Below, one piece after another: positions 23,647 to 30,878 of a DNA stretch of 32,773 nt. Position 1 is the first letter of the stretch. The number at the start of each line of letters is the position of its first letter. The DNA is from Acidobacteriota bacterium (lineage in GTDB: Bacteria > Acidobacteriota > UBA890 > WLXD01), in NCBI GenBank assembly GCA_029263335.1, contig JAJCXS010000181.1:1-32773 (forward strand). Reading direction: 5' to 3'. The position numbers and the translations under genes are program-made. The notes below the pieces were generated by a model, which was not told where the DNA came from, did not search any database, and saw only the letters and a program-made list of their open reading frames with translations.

Positions 23647-23675
23647 GGCCGGCTGCGCTGCGGCAGCTGCCGGCC
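23647..23675. repeat. Strong GC hairpin in lat/VWFA intergenic region
   Basis: Outer arms GGCCGGC (23647-23653) and GCCGGCC (23669-23675) pair perfectly; inside, GCTG-CGG-CAGC forms a second 4-bp stem. Because both flanking genes diverge it is not an ordinary terminator; it may belong to a leader or be a protein-binding site. Confidence 0.4.
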
Positions 23676-23897
23676 ACTGGCTGTGATGTGACGGGGCACG
23701 GGGGCCTCCACGGTTGAACGGACCGCCCTTCACTCTAGCCTCCAGACACCGCTGCCGTCACCCCCGCCGCAGGCTTCGGGAAGCCTCCCCCGTAAAGTCC
23801 CTCCGGAACGGGTTCTGTAGGTGGATACTGGGAGGACGCCATGAGATCTCGCGAGAGCGACACCGCGTACTCCCAGGACTACAGCGGCTCCCGGATC

Positions 23898-23904
23898 AGG
23901 AGGT
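23898..23904 (+). promoter_or_regulatory. Strong Shine-Dalgarno for first VWFA gene
   Basis: AGGAGGT lies six bases before GTG 23911 and decides that start. The second paralogue lacks such a site and relies on overlap with the first. Confidence 0.7.
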
Positions 23905-23910
23905 CCGTCA

Positions 23911-25710
23911 GTGACTCCTTCGAAGCTCGGCAGTTTGGCGACAGGGCTTGTTTGTCTGGTTGGTGGGTGGGCAGGGATAGTCGGCGCGCAGGAGAATCCG
24001 CCGACGTTTGCTAGCGAATCTGCTCAGGTGCGGCTACATGTCGCGGTCTTTGACAAGAAAGGCGTACCGATTGCCGGCCTGACCGCGGATGACTTCGAGA
24101 TTTACGAGGAGGGTGCCCGCCAACAGACGGCCTTCGTCTTCAGCCCGGGTGAGACTCCCGTGGACCTTGCCATCGTGCTCGATATGAGCGGCAGCATGTC
24201 CGACTCGATGAGTGCTGCGACCCGCGCGGCCAACGAACTCGCGGACTCGCTCGACCCGGCAGATTGTCTTCTCTTCCTTCCGTTCGCCAGGGCGATAGCC
24301 GAGCCGACATGGACGGCGGGCGGCGCCGGCGTGCCAGCGATCAGCGGTGATTCCGTGGGGTCGCGTGACCAAACCGCTCTTACGGACGCGATCCTCACCG
24401 CGCAGCTAATGCTGCGAACGCGCCGCGTCGACGATGTTGCGCGACGTGCGGGGCTCCCCGTGACCTCTTCCTGTGTCGGGCAGAGCGGCGTCCAAGGTAC
24501 GCGCAGGCAGCTGATGGTCGTCGTATCGGACGGGATGGATTCGATCAGCCGCGCGAGCTGGGGCACGATCATGGACAACGTGCTCGAATCGCGCGTTCCG
24601 GTGATCTCGATCTTTGCCGGGACGGCCTTCACTTCGAGCCCCCGTGGGGCCTGGCGGGTGTTCTCCAGGCGGCGGATGGAGGCCCTGGCGGTGGGGTCGG
24701 GGGGTACGTTCGAGCCCCTGGCGGGCGACTCGTACGGGGAGTTGTTCGAGCGTCTCCTGCGGCTCATGCGGGCGACCTATGTCGTGACCTTCCCTCGCAC
24801 CGCGGCGAGCCACGCGAGCGCCGCGGCCTGGAGGTCGGTCGAGGTTCGGGTTTCGGGCACGGAAGCAAGAATCCAGGCTCCCTCGGGCTACTACGCCAAC
24901 GGCGCCGTGGTTGATCGCGTCCGTACGAGCCAGGGGTTGGCCGCCAGGATCCTGAAACTCGGCAGTATCGATGCAGCCGTGAGTCTGCTGCGCGACGCAG
25001 CGCGGCAAGCGCCTGATTCCGCGTCGGTTCATGCAGACCTGGCCCAGGCGCTGGAGTTGCAGTCGGAATCCGAGGAGGCCCTGGAGTTCACCATGCGGGC
25101 AACGCGGTTGCGGCCGACCACGTGGCATACGCAGGCCGCCCGCCTGGCCATGAGTTTGGGTCGCGGTGAGCTGGCCCTGGAACAGGCTATCCGCGCCGCT
25201 CAGGCCGGTGATGAAGTTGGCGAGTTGCTCGATCGTCTGACAGCCGAGCTGTCGGACTCCGAACTCGAGCGTGTCCGGGCCCGACTCGAAGCGCCCCGAG
25301 TCTTTCTGGCCGATACGGGCGCCGGAGATGTGCAGACATTCCTGCGTGTGCGCGAGACCGACGGGATGATGGCTCGTTTGATCTCGGACTCGACGGAACT
25401 CGCGTTGGTGCGAGATTTCTCCCACGCAGACTTCTTTGTTTGGTTCGACGTTGAGCCGGACACTCGTCGCTTGCAGCGGGACGGGCGAACCCGTGGCCGC
25501 TTACGACTGAACCTGCCACGCCACCTCACGACCCCGCCGCCGAAGGCCTGGAGCGGATCCTATCGGGACAGTCCCTTCGTACGTCTGCGTCCGCGCACGC
25601 TCCAGGACATGTCCATCGAGTTCGAGGACTCGATGACCGTCGCAGAGCTGGATTCGCTGTTCCGGGCGGCAATCGTGGAACTCGAGGGCTGGATCAGGGG
25701 ATCCCGGTGA
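23911..25710 (+). CDS. Secreted VWFA-related protein with TPR-like region, copy 1
   Basis: 599 aa. GTG 23911 follows AGGAGGT by six bases; the signal peptide ends near VGAQ (residue 27). An N-terminal strand segment (RLHVAVFDKKGVPIAGLT, 41-58) leads to LTADDFEIYEEG, typical of the TIGR03436 'VWFA-related' family. The VWFA domain has MIDAS DMSGSMS (Asp91, Ser93, Ser95), DQTALTDAI, and VSDGMDS. After about residue 320 an alpha-helical stretch reads as tetratricopeptide-like repeats (SIDAAVSLLRDAARQAP; ALELQSESEEALEF; RGELALEQAIRAAQAG). The last 130 residues (from APRVFLADTG) include DVQTFLRVRETDG, FFVWFDVEPD, and LRLNLPR; I do not recognise this part. It overlaps copy 2 by 4 bp and is similar along its whole length, so it arose by tandem duplication. 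Confidence 0.88.
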   Translation: MTPSKLGSLATGLVCLVGGWAGIVGAQENPPTFASESAQVRLHVAVFDKKGVPIAGLTADDFEIYEEGARQQTAFVFSPGETPVDLAIVLDMSGSMSDSMSAATRAANELADSLDPADCLLFLPFARAIAEPTWTAGGAGVPAISGDSVGSRDQTALTDAILTAQLMLRTRRVDDVARRAGLPVTSSCVGQSGVQGTRRQLMVVVSDGMDSISRASWGTIMDNVLESRVPVISIFAGTAFTSSPRGAWRVFSRRRMEALAVGSGGTFEPLAGDSYGELFERLLRLMRATYVVTFPRTAASHASAAAWRSVEVRVSGTEARIQAPSGYYANGAVVDRVRTSQGLAARILKLGSIDAAVSLLRDAARQAPDSASVHADLAQALELQSESEEALEFTMRATRLRPTTWHTQAARLAMSLGRGELALEQAIRAAQAGDEVGELLDRLTAELSDSELERVRARLEAPRVFLADTGAGDVQTFLRVRETDGMMARLISDSTELALVRDFSHADFFVWFDVEPDTRRLQRDGRTRGRLRLNLPRHLTTPPPKAWSGSYRDSPFVRLRPRTLQDMSIEFEDSMTVAELDSLFRAAIVELEGWIRGSR

Positions 25711-27482
25711 CTGCTCGGCGCGCGCTGACGGTGCTCCTTTGTCTGGGTGGCGGACTTGCGGGGACGGTGGTTTGCGGTCAGGAGAGGGAGATTGCCTTTT
25801 CCAGCGAGGCCGCACAGGTGCGACTGCATGTCGCCGTTTTCGACCGTAGGGGCGTTCCCGTAGGCAACCTGACTGCGGACGACTTCGAAATTTACGAGGA
25901 CGGCGTGTTGCAGGAGACGGGCTTCGTGTTCAGTCCGGCCGACTCGCCGGTAGACATCGCCATCGTGCTCGACATGAGTGGCAGCATGGCGGATTCGGCG
26001 GACGCCGCCAGCGCTGCGGCGAGTATGCTGGCCGATGCGCTTGAGCCGGCCGACTGTCTGCTCTTCCTTCCGTTCGCCGGGTCGATTACTGAGCCTGTCT
26101 GGGTGGCCGGAGGTGAGGGCGTCGCTGCGGTGAACGAACAGGCCGTCGGCGCCAGAGACCAGACGGCCCTCACCGATGCGGTTCTCGCGGCGCAGGTAGC
26201 TCTCCGAGCTCGCCGTGTTGACAACGCGGCCCGCCGGGCGGGACTGCCGGTAACGGCGTCCTGTGGTCGGCAGGGCGATTCGCACGGGATGCGGAGGCAA
26301 CTCCTGGCGGTGGTCTCGGACGGCATGGACTCCATCAGTCGCACGAGTTGGAACTCGCTCCTGGACGGCGTGCTCGAATCGTTAGTGCCTGTGATCTCCA
26401 TCGTTGCCGGCAAGAATCGCACCCTGGCCGGCGATAGTCCGTGGCGGCGATTCTCGCGGCGGCGGATGGAGATGCTCGCGGTGGCGTCCGGTGGTGTCTT
26501 CGAGTCCCTGGATAGCGACTCGTACGGTCGATTGTTCGACCGGCTTCTGGAGATCCTGCGGGCGACGTACATGGTGACTTTCCCGCGCACAGCCGAAAGT
26601 CGCGCGAGTTCGGCGGCCTGGCGTCAGGTCGAAGTCCGCATCGCCACCACCGATGCCAGGATCCTGGCTCCCTCCGGCTACTATGCCAGCGGCGGCACGG
26701 CCGACCGGGCACGCAACGGCCAGGCGCTGGCCGCCAGGGTGTTGGAGGTCGGCAGCATTGACGCGGCCGTGTCGTTGCTGCGCGACGCTCTAAGCCGAAT
26801 TCCAGGCTCGTGGTCGGTTCAGCGCGATCTGGCCAGGGCTCTGGAGCTGCAGTCGGAGACAGAGGAGGCCCTGGAATTCGCGCTGCGCGCGACCCGTCTG
26901 CGACCCACCATTGGGCACGCTGGGGCTGCCCGCCTGGCGATGACACTTGGGCGGCAGGAGGTGGCCCTGGAACAGGCAATTCGTGCCGCCCAGGCCGGCG
27001 ATGACGTCGGCGAGTTGCTCGACCGTCTACTGGCACAGCTGCCACCCGGCGAGCTTGCCGCCGCGCGCAGGCGTCTCGAAGCGCCGCGCGTGTACCTGGA
27101 GGACACGATGGCGGGTGATGTGCGCACATTCTTGCGTGTGCGGGAGATCGACGGGGTACTGGCCCGCTCGATTGCGGACTCGGAGGACCTGGCCTTGGTA
27201 CGCGATTACTCACGGGCGGATTACTTCGTCTGGTTCGACATCGCGCCCGATGCTCGACGCCTCGTCGCGAAGCCCGGTCGCCTGCGACTCAACCTGCCGC
27301 GCCAAGTCGGACAAGCCGCACCCAAGGCCGACCATCGGGACGACATCTTTCAGCGGTTGCGGCCGCGCACGCTCGGCAGCACGCCGATCGAGTTCGGAGA
27401 CTCCGTTACCCGCGAACAGCTCGACGCGGCGCTCCGGGCGGCGATCGTCGAGCTCGAGGGCTGGATCAAGAAACGCCAGTAG
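25707..27482 (+). CDS. Secreted VWFA-related protein with TPR-like region, copy 2
   Basis: 591 aa. GTG 25707 overlaps the copy 1 TGA (GTGA), so translation is probably coupled. The signal peptide ends near VVCGQ (residue 25). Domain order matches copy 1: RLHVAVFDRRGVP, LTADDFEIYEDG, VWFA MIDAS DMSGSMA (Asp89, Ser91, Ser93), DQTALTDAV, VSDGMDS, the helical repeats, then the unrecognised end (APRVYLEDTM, DVRTFLRVREIDG, YFVWFDIAPD, LRLNLPR). Metal-site residues are kept in both copies, so both may bind ligands through Mg2+. Differences cluster in the linker after MIDAS, in the cysteine-containing loop (ASCGRQGDSHG versus SSCVGQSGVQG) and in the last 50 residues. A heteromeric secreted or cell-surface complex is possible but unproven. 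Confidence 0.88.
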   Translation: MTARRALTVLLCLGGGLAGTVVCGQEREIAFSSEAAQVRLHVAVFDRRGVPVGNLTADDFEIYEDGVLQETGFVFSPADSPVDIAIVLDMSGSMADSADAASAAASMLADALEPADCLLFLPFAGSITEPVWVAGGEGVAAVNEQAVGARDQTALTDAVLAAQVALRARRVDNAARRAGLPVTASCGRQGDSHGMRRQLLAVVSDGMDSISRTSWNSLLDGVLESLVPVISIVAGKNRTLAGDSPWRRFSRRRMEMLAVASGGVFESLDSDSYGRLFDRLLEILRATYMVTFPRTAESRASSAAWRQVEVRIATTDARILAPSGYYASGGTADRARNGQALAARVLEVGSIDAAVSLLRDALSRIPGSWSVQRDLARALELQSETEEALEFALRATRLRPTIGHAGAARLAMTLGRQEVALEQAIRAAQAGDDVGELLDRLLAQLPPGELAAARRRLEAPRVYLEDTMAGDVRTFLRVREIDGVLARSIADSEDLALVRDYSRADYFVWFDIAPDARRLVAKPGRLRLNLPRQVGQAAPKADHRDDIFQRLRPRTLGSTPIEFGDSVTREQLDAALRAAIVELEGWIKKRQ

Positions 27483-27484
27483 GT

Positions 27485-27496
27485 GACCGTGCGGTC
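27485..27496. promoter_or_regulatory. Operator-like palindrome 1 for TetR regulator
   Basis: GACCGTGCGGTC sits inside the perfect GTGACCG-TG-CGGTCAC (27483-27498), immediately after the VWFA copy 2 stop. It shares the GACCGnnCGkTC pattern with the two sites below. Confidence 0.5.
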
Positions 27497-27501
27497 ACGA
27501 T

Positions 27502-27530
27502 TTGACGTTTGACCGAACGTTCTGTAACGT
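27502..27530 (+). promoter_or_regulatory. Candidate promoter of TetR gene
   Basis: TTGACG (27502-27507), a 17-base spacer and TAACGT (27525-27530) form a weak sigma70-like promoter. Operator-like site 2 lies between the two boxes, as expected for an autorepressor. Confidence 0.35.
27511..27522. promoter_or_regulatory. Operator-like site 2 (upstream of TetR gene)
   Basis: GACCGAACGTTC, the same 12 bases as site 3 upstream of the DsrE-like gene. A perfect palindrome GTAACGTTAC follows at 27524-27533. Confidence 0.6.
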
Positions 27531-27546
27531 TACCTGCGAGGATCAA

Positions 27547-28107
27547 ATGCCAGCAACCAAAGTGCAAGAACAGCAGGTACTCGAAGGGCTCACAGAGGTC
27601 TTTCAGGTTTACGGGTATGCCGGGGCCAGTCTGAGCCGGCTTACCGAAGCCACGGGTCTGCAACGCGCCAGCCTCTATCACCGCTTCCCGGGCGGTAAGG
27701 AGGAGATGGCCAACGTCGTGCTCGAGCGCGCGTTCGCCTGGGTGCAGCAGTACGCCCTCGACCCGCTCGCTGGCTCAGAGGCGCCTGCGGAGAGGGTGCG
27801 CTCGATGACAAGCCGGTTGGAGGAGTTCTACCACCAGGGCCGGCGCTCGTGCCTGCTCGACACCCTGTCTCTGGGCGCGCCCGACGGCTTCTTCAGCGAA
27901 CCGATCCGCGGGGCAATGCAGTCTTGGATCAAGGCCATGGCCGAAGTCGCGGAGGAGTCCGGACTCGGGCCGGACGAAGCTCTCCGGCGAGCAGAAGAGG
28001 CGATGGTCAGCATCGAAGGCGGCCTCGTCGTTGCCCGTGCCACCGAAGATCCAGACGCGTTTCACCGGGCGCTTGCGTCGTTGCCGGGCCGGCTCACTGG
28101 CGAGTAA
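27547..28107 (+). CDS. TetR family repressor (LmrA/YxaF-like)
   Basis: 186 aa from ATG 27547, preceded by GAGGA; the frame opens earlier at 27502 but that part carries the promoter. The N-terminal HTH spans about 26-47: GASLSRLTEATGLQRASLYHRFPGGKEEM, abbreviated here to LTEATGLQRASLYHRF, with the standard YHRF recognition end. The PGGKEEM turn is typical of the LmrA/YxaF group. The C-terminal domain (50-186) is helical, with Cys107 in RRSCLLDTLSLG. Cys in this position, and the thiol-type downstream gene, suit a thiol-reactive inducer (inference). Sites in front of this gene and the next indicate that it represses both. Confidence 0.92.
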   Translation: MPATKVQEQQVLEGLTEVFQVYGYAGASLSRLTEATGLQRASLYHRFPGGKEEMANVVLERAFAWVQQYALDPLAGSEAPAERVRSMTSRLEEFYHQGRRSCLLDTLSLGAPDGFFSEPIRGAMQSWIKAMAEVAEESGLGPDEALRRAEEAMVSIEGGLVVARATEDPDAFHRALASLPGRLTGE

Positions 28108-28130
28108 GCATTTTTTTTGAATCATCATTA

Positions 28131-28144
28131 GACCGAACGTTCGG
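28131..28144. promoter_or_regulatory. Operator-like site 3 (upstream of DsrE-like gene)
   Basis: It contains GACCGAACGTTC, identical to site 2, and CCGAACGTTCGG (28133-28144) is a perfect 12-bp palindrome. It lies between the TetR stop and the DsrE-like ATG, about 80 bases from the latter. Confidence 0.62.
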
Positions 28145-28223
28145 GAAAATCGACCAACATGATCCACCACACGACCTACAACCAACCACCGAGGACGGAT
28201 CAGTCCTCACAGAGGAGAGCAAG

Positions 28224-28598
28224 ATGAAAGCAGCAATCGTGGTTCTGTCAGACCCCAAGTCCCAATCGGAGGAGTCTCTTGGCCGGGTGTTCAACGCCAT
28301 GGCTTCCGCGCTCGATTTCAAACAGCAGGGCGACGAGGTCACCGTTCTGTTCCAGGGCGCGGGCACCCGTTGGCTCGGTGAACTCACCAAGGATGACCAT
28401 CTTCTTCACAAGCTGTTCTGCGCGGTCGAGGACAAGGTGGCCGGCGTTTCCTCCGGCTGCGCCGACGTGTTCGGCGGCGGCGAAGAGGCCGAGCAGGCGG
28501 GGTACGCGCTGGTCAAGGAGAACATGGTGCCGGGCACCAGCGGCTTGCCGAGCTTGCGCCGGCTCGCTGCCGAGGGTTACGCCATCCTGACCTTCTAG
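28224..28598 (+). CDS. DsrE-family protein under TetR control
   Basis: 124 aa from ATG 28224 with AGAGGAG six bases upstream. MKAAIVVLSDPKSQSEESLGR (1-21, partly shown) and VTVLFQGAGTRWLGEL are typical of DsrE-like Rossmann-type small proteins that occur beside TetR regulators. Two cysteines, Cys66 (LHKLFCAVEDK) and Cys79 (SSGCADVFGG), could carry sulfur or act in redox sensing. FGGGEEAEQAGY matches the loop before the last helix. The final region (KENMVPGTSGLPSLRRLAAEGYAILTF) closes the fold. The substrate is unknown; role in sulfur transfer or electrophile response is inferred from the family and its operator. Confidence 0.88.
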   Translation: MKAAIVVLSDPKSQSEESLGRVFNAMASALDFKQQGDEVTVLFQGAGTRWLGELTKDDHLLHKLFCAVEDKVAGVSSGCADVFGGGEEAEQAGYALVKENMVPGTSGLPSLRRLAAEGYAILTF

Positions 28599-28619
28599 AC
28601 CGATGAGCGAGCGGCGACG

Positions 28620-28640
28620 GGGGGGGCACTGTGCCTCCCC
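28620..28640. terminator. Hairpin at convergent DsrE/DUF2238 junction
   Basis: GGGGGGGCA (28620-28628) pairs with TGCCTCCCC (28632-28640) over nine bases (one G-T) around a CTG loop. A second short hairpin (CCCCG-TT-GCGGGG type) follows. It lies between the plus-strand stop 28598 and the minus-strand stop 28674. No U-tract. Confidence 0.45.
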
Positions 28641-28673
28641 GTTGCGGGGAACGGATGTTGCCCTCGTCTTCGT

Positions 28674-29294
28674 TTAGCCCGACCGAGCGAAGGTCAGGCG
28701 GATTATCGCCGCCGCCAGGACGCAGCCCACCAGGTTGGCCACCAGGTCCCAGCCGGTGTTCATGTAGCCGCCGACGTTGGTCTCGGGTACCAGGATGGTC
28801 GCGGCGAACTCGATGACCTCGTTGATTGCGCCGAATCCCATACCGCCAGCTGCGCACAGTACGAGCAGGCCGCCGCTGGGCTCCGGGGAGAGTCCCCGTC
28901 GGCGCATTGCCGCGGTCAGGCCCTGCCAGCAGATCCAGGTCGTGAGGCCGAAGCCGAACGCATGAACGACCTGGTCGTACTTCAGTTTTTCCGGAATGAG
29001 CCAGAGGCTGTACAGAACCGAGGTTCCCGTGGTGCTGGCGGGCCAGGAGTCGGGGATCACCAGAAGGCCGCCAGCCATGTGCATCAGACCCCACGCGCTC
29101 AGACCCCAGAGCGCGCCCTGGCTCAGGCCGACATGGCGATCGACACTCCAGACCACGGCGATGAGTACGACCATGACCACGGTGTAAAAGACGAACTCGA
29201 AGTTGCCGGTGGCGATGGCGTTGATAGCGGCGGGCACCAGATACAGCGCGGTAAAACCGGCGACGGGCGCGACTTCGCGTAGGCGTTTGTTCAT
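28674..29294 (-). CDS. DUF2238/YjdF family membrane protein
   Basis: 206 aa from ATG 29294 (MNKRLREVAPVAGFTALYLVP), where the first helix begins; the longer frame adds unprotein-like sequence. Six hydrophobic segments. Family landmarks: SAWGLMHMAGG (about 66-76), KYDQVVHAFGFGLTTWICWQG (104-124, abbreviated), GFGAINEVIEF (about 152-162) and NVGGYMNTGWDLVANLVG (172-189). These match YjdF/DUF2238, an integral membrane family of unknown function with conserved His and Glu on the membrane face. It diverges from the PQQ-like gene. Confidence 0.9.
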   Translation of the reverse strand: MNKRLREVAPVAGFTALYLVPAAINAIATGNFEFVFYTVVMVVLIAVVWSVDRHVGLSQGALWGLSAWGLMHMAGGLLVIPDSWPASTTGTSVLYSLWLIPEKLKYDQVVHAFGFGLTTWICWQGLTAAMRRRGLSPEPSGGLLVLCAAGGMGFGAINEVIEFAATILVPETNVGGYMNTGWDLVANLVGCVLAAAIIRLTFARSG

Positions 29295-29465
29295 GGCTCG
29301 GCAAGGATATGCGCACGGGACGGCTGGGAGAAGCGGATCCACAAGACGATAGAGGGTCGGGTAATCCATGTCGCGACGGTCTGCGGCGCGGTCTCGCGTT
29401 CTCCCTACGGTGGGCCGCATAATCACGGCGCCGTGCCCCCGGACCACTTTTCGGAGAACCCAGCG

Positions 29466-30794
29466 ATGCGCAAGCCGCTCACAGTCTGCCTAACTACCTT
29501 CGCCGCCGCTCTGCTGGCGCTGGGGGTCTCCTCTGCCGGCTCGAGTGAGTCGGTGGGCAATTGGCCGAGCTGGCGCGGACCGGCCGGTACCGGCGTCGCC
29601 TCCGGCGCTCCTCCCATCGAGTGGGCGGAGGACAAGAACGTCGCCTGGAAGGTTGCGGTGCCCGGTCTTGGTTCCGCCACGCCCGTGGTCTGGAACGATC
29701 GCGTCTACGTGCTGACGGCCATCGGCGAGACGTCGGTAGCCGCTGGCGGCGGCGGTGGTCGGCGCGGGCCCGTCGCCCCCACGGAGCCAGTGGATTGGAC
29801 CGTGATCGCCTACAACGCCGCCGACGGCTCCGAAGCTTGGCGGCAAGTTGCACGGAGCCAGGTGCCCTACGCCGGCAAGCACGCCACCAACTCCTACGCC
29901 TCGGCTTCGGCTGTCACCGACGGCGAGCATCTGTGGGCCTTCTTCGGGTCGTACGGTCTGTATTGCTTCGACATGGAAGGGAACCGCGTGTGGACGCTCG
30001 ACTTCGGTGCAATGCAAACGCGACACAGCTTCGGTGAAGGCGCGTCGCCTGCAGTTCACGGCGACTCCATCGTGGTGATCTGGGACGAGGAAGGCCAGTC
30101 GTGGATTGGAGCCTTCAACAAACTGACGGGCGACGAACTCTGGCGCGTGGATCGCGACGAGCCGACCACCTGGGCGACGCCGCTGATCGTGGAGCACCAA
30201 GGCACCACGCAGGTGATCACGTCCGGCACCAACCGCGTGCGGAGCTACGACCTGGCCAACGGCGAACTGGTCTGGGAAGGGCCAGGCCTTACGCTGAACA
30301 CGATACCGAGTCCATTCCACGTGGACGGCGTCGTGTACCTGTCCGCCGGTTTTCGTGGCAGCGCTCTCATGGCGGTCGATCTGGACCTGGCCCGAGGCAG
30401 GATCGACGGCACCGAGGCGATTCGCTGGCGCATCGAGCGCGACACACCGTACGTGCCCTCGCCCCTCCTGGTGGAAAGCACCATCTACTACCTGAAGAGC
30501 AACGATGCGATTGTCTCGGCTGTCGACGCCGGCACGGGCGAGCTGAGGTTCGGTCCGCAGCGCCTGGACGGCGTGCGCGAGATCTACGCGTCGCCGACCG
30601 CCGCGAACGGTTACATCTATTTCCTCGGCCGCGACGGCGGCGCCACCGTGCTGCGACACGGCGATGAGTACGAGGTCGCAGCCCGCAACACGCTGGACGA
30701 CGGATTCGACGCGTCCCCGGCGATTGTCGGTGATTCGCTCTACTTGCGTGGACGCAACTCGCTGTATCGGATAGCCGAACCCGGCGGCCGGTAG
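29466..30794 (+). CDS. Secreted PQQ-like beta-propeller protein
   Basis: 442 aa. ATG 29466 has GGAG (29453-29456) upstream and opens a signal peptide (MRKPLTVCLT, AALLALGVSSAG). The mature start NWPSWRGPAGTGVA (32-45) is the characteristic opening of PQQ-like propellers in planctomycete- and acidobacterium-type genomes. Blades repeat the pattern ATPVVWNDRVYVLTA, ASAVTDGEHLWAFFGS, ASPAVHGDSIVVIWDEEG and SPTAANGYIYFLGRDG; the W-x-x-x-L/T-G-E/D-x-x-W tags are present. A quinone-binding enzyme active site is not seen, so it may be a structural or BamB-like propeller, not a dehydrogenase. A GGG-rich loop (VAAGGGGGRRGPVA) interrupts blade 1-2. Confidence 0.9.
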   Translation: MRKPLTVCLTTFAAALLALGVSSAGSSESVGNWPSWRGPAGTGVASGAPPIEWAEDKNVAWKVAVPGLGSATPVVWNDRVYVLTAIGETSVAAGGGGGRRGPVAPTEPVDWTVIAYNAADGSEAWRQVARSQVPYAGKHATNSYASASAVTDGEHLWAFFGSYGLYCFDMEGNRVWTLDFGAMQTRHSFGEGASPAVHGDSIVVIWDEEGQSWIGAFNKLTGDELWRVDRDEPTTWATPLIVEHQGTTQVITSGTNRVRSYDLANGELVWEGPGLTLNTIPSPFHVDGVVYLSAGFRGSALMAVDLDLARGRIDGTEAIRWRIERDTPYVPSPLLVESTIYYLKSNDAIVSAVDAGTGELRFGPQRLDGVREIYASPTAANGYIYFLGRDGGATVLRHGDEYEVAARNTLDDGFDASPAIVGDSLYLRGRNSLYRIAEPGGR

Positions 30795-30866
30795 CAGACG
30801 CCTTTCGGCCGGGCCCCGCTAGCGCGGTGCACGGCGGGGTGCGATCCTGCTGCATTGCCGTGCTGC

Positions 30867-30873
30867 AGGAGGA
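30867..30873 (+). promoter_or_regulatory. Shine-Dalgarno for glnS, sets GTG start
   Basis: AGGAGGA ends five bases before GTG 30879. An ATG at 30874 lies directly behind it but is in another frame that closes soon, so GTG is the real start. Confidence 0.7.
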
Positions 30874-30878
30874 ATGCC

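Larger units (their letters stand above)
23566..23910. other. 345-bp divergent intergenic region, lat / VWFA pair
   Basis: It holds a long hairpin (23647-23675) and a weak plus-strand promoter candidate (TTGAAC at 23714-23719, sixteen bases, TAGCCT at 23736-23741). It also contains a small open frame at 23841-24014 with its own GGGAGG, which overlaps the first VWFA gene. No tRNA or longer gene is seen. Confidence 0.5.

Noticed and set aside
28107..28120. Intrinsic terminator after TetR using the run of eight T
   Set aside because: The nearest stem (GCCGG/CTGGC) is short, has a G-T pair and is separated from the T-run by about nine bases.
29490..30659. 389-codon minus-strand open frame opposite the PQQ-like gene
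   Set aside because: Composition is His/Val/Arg-rich without motifs; the plus strand has a clear signal peptide and propeller blades.
30874..30878. ATG at 30874 as glnS start
   Set aside because: It is out of frame with the synthetase; GTG 30879 is in frame and well spaced from AGGAGGA.
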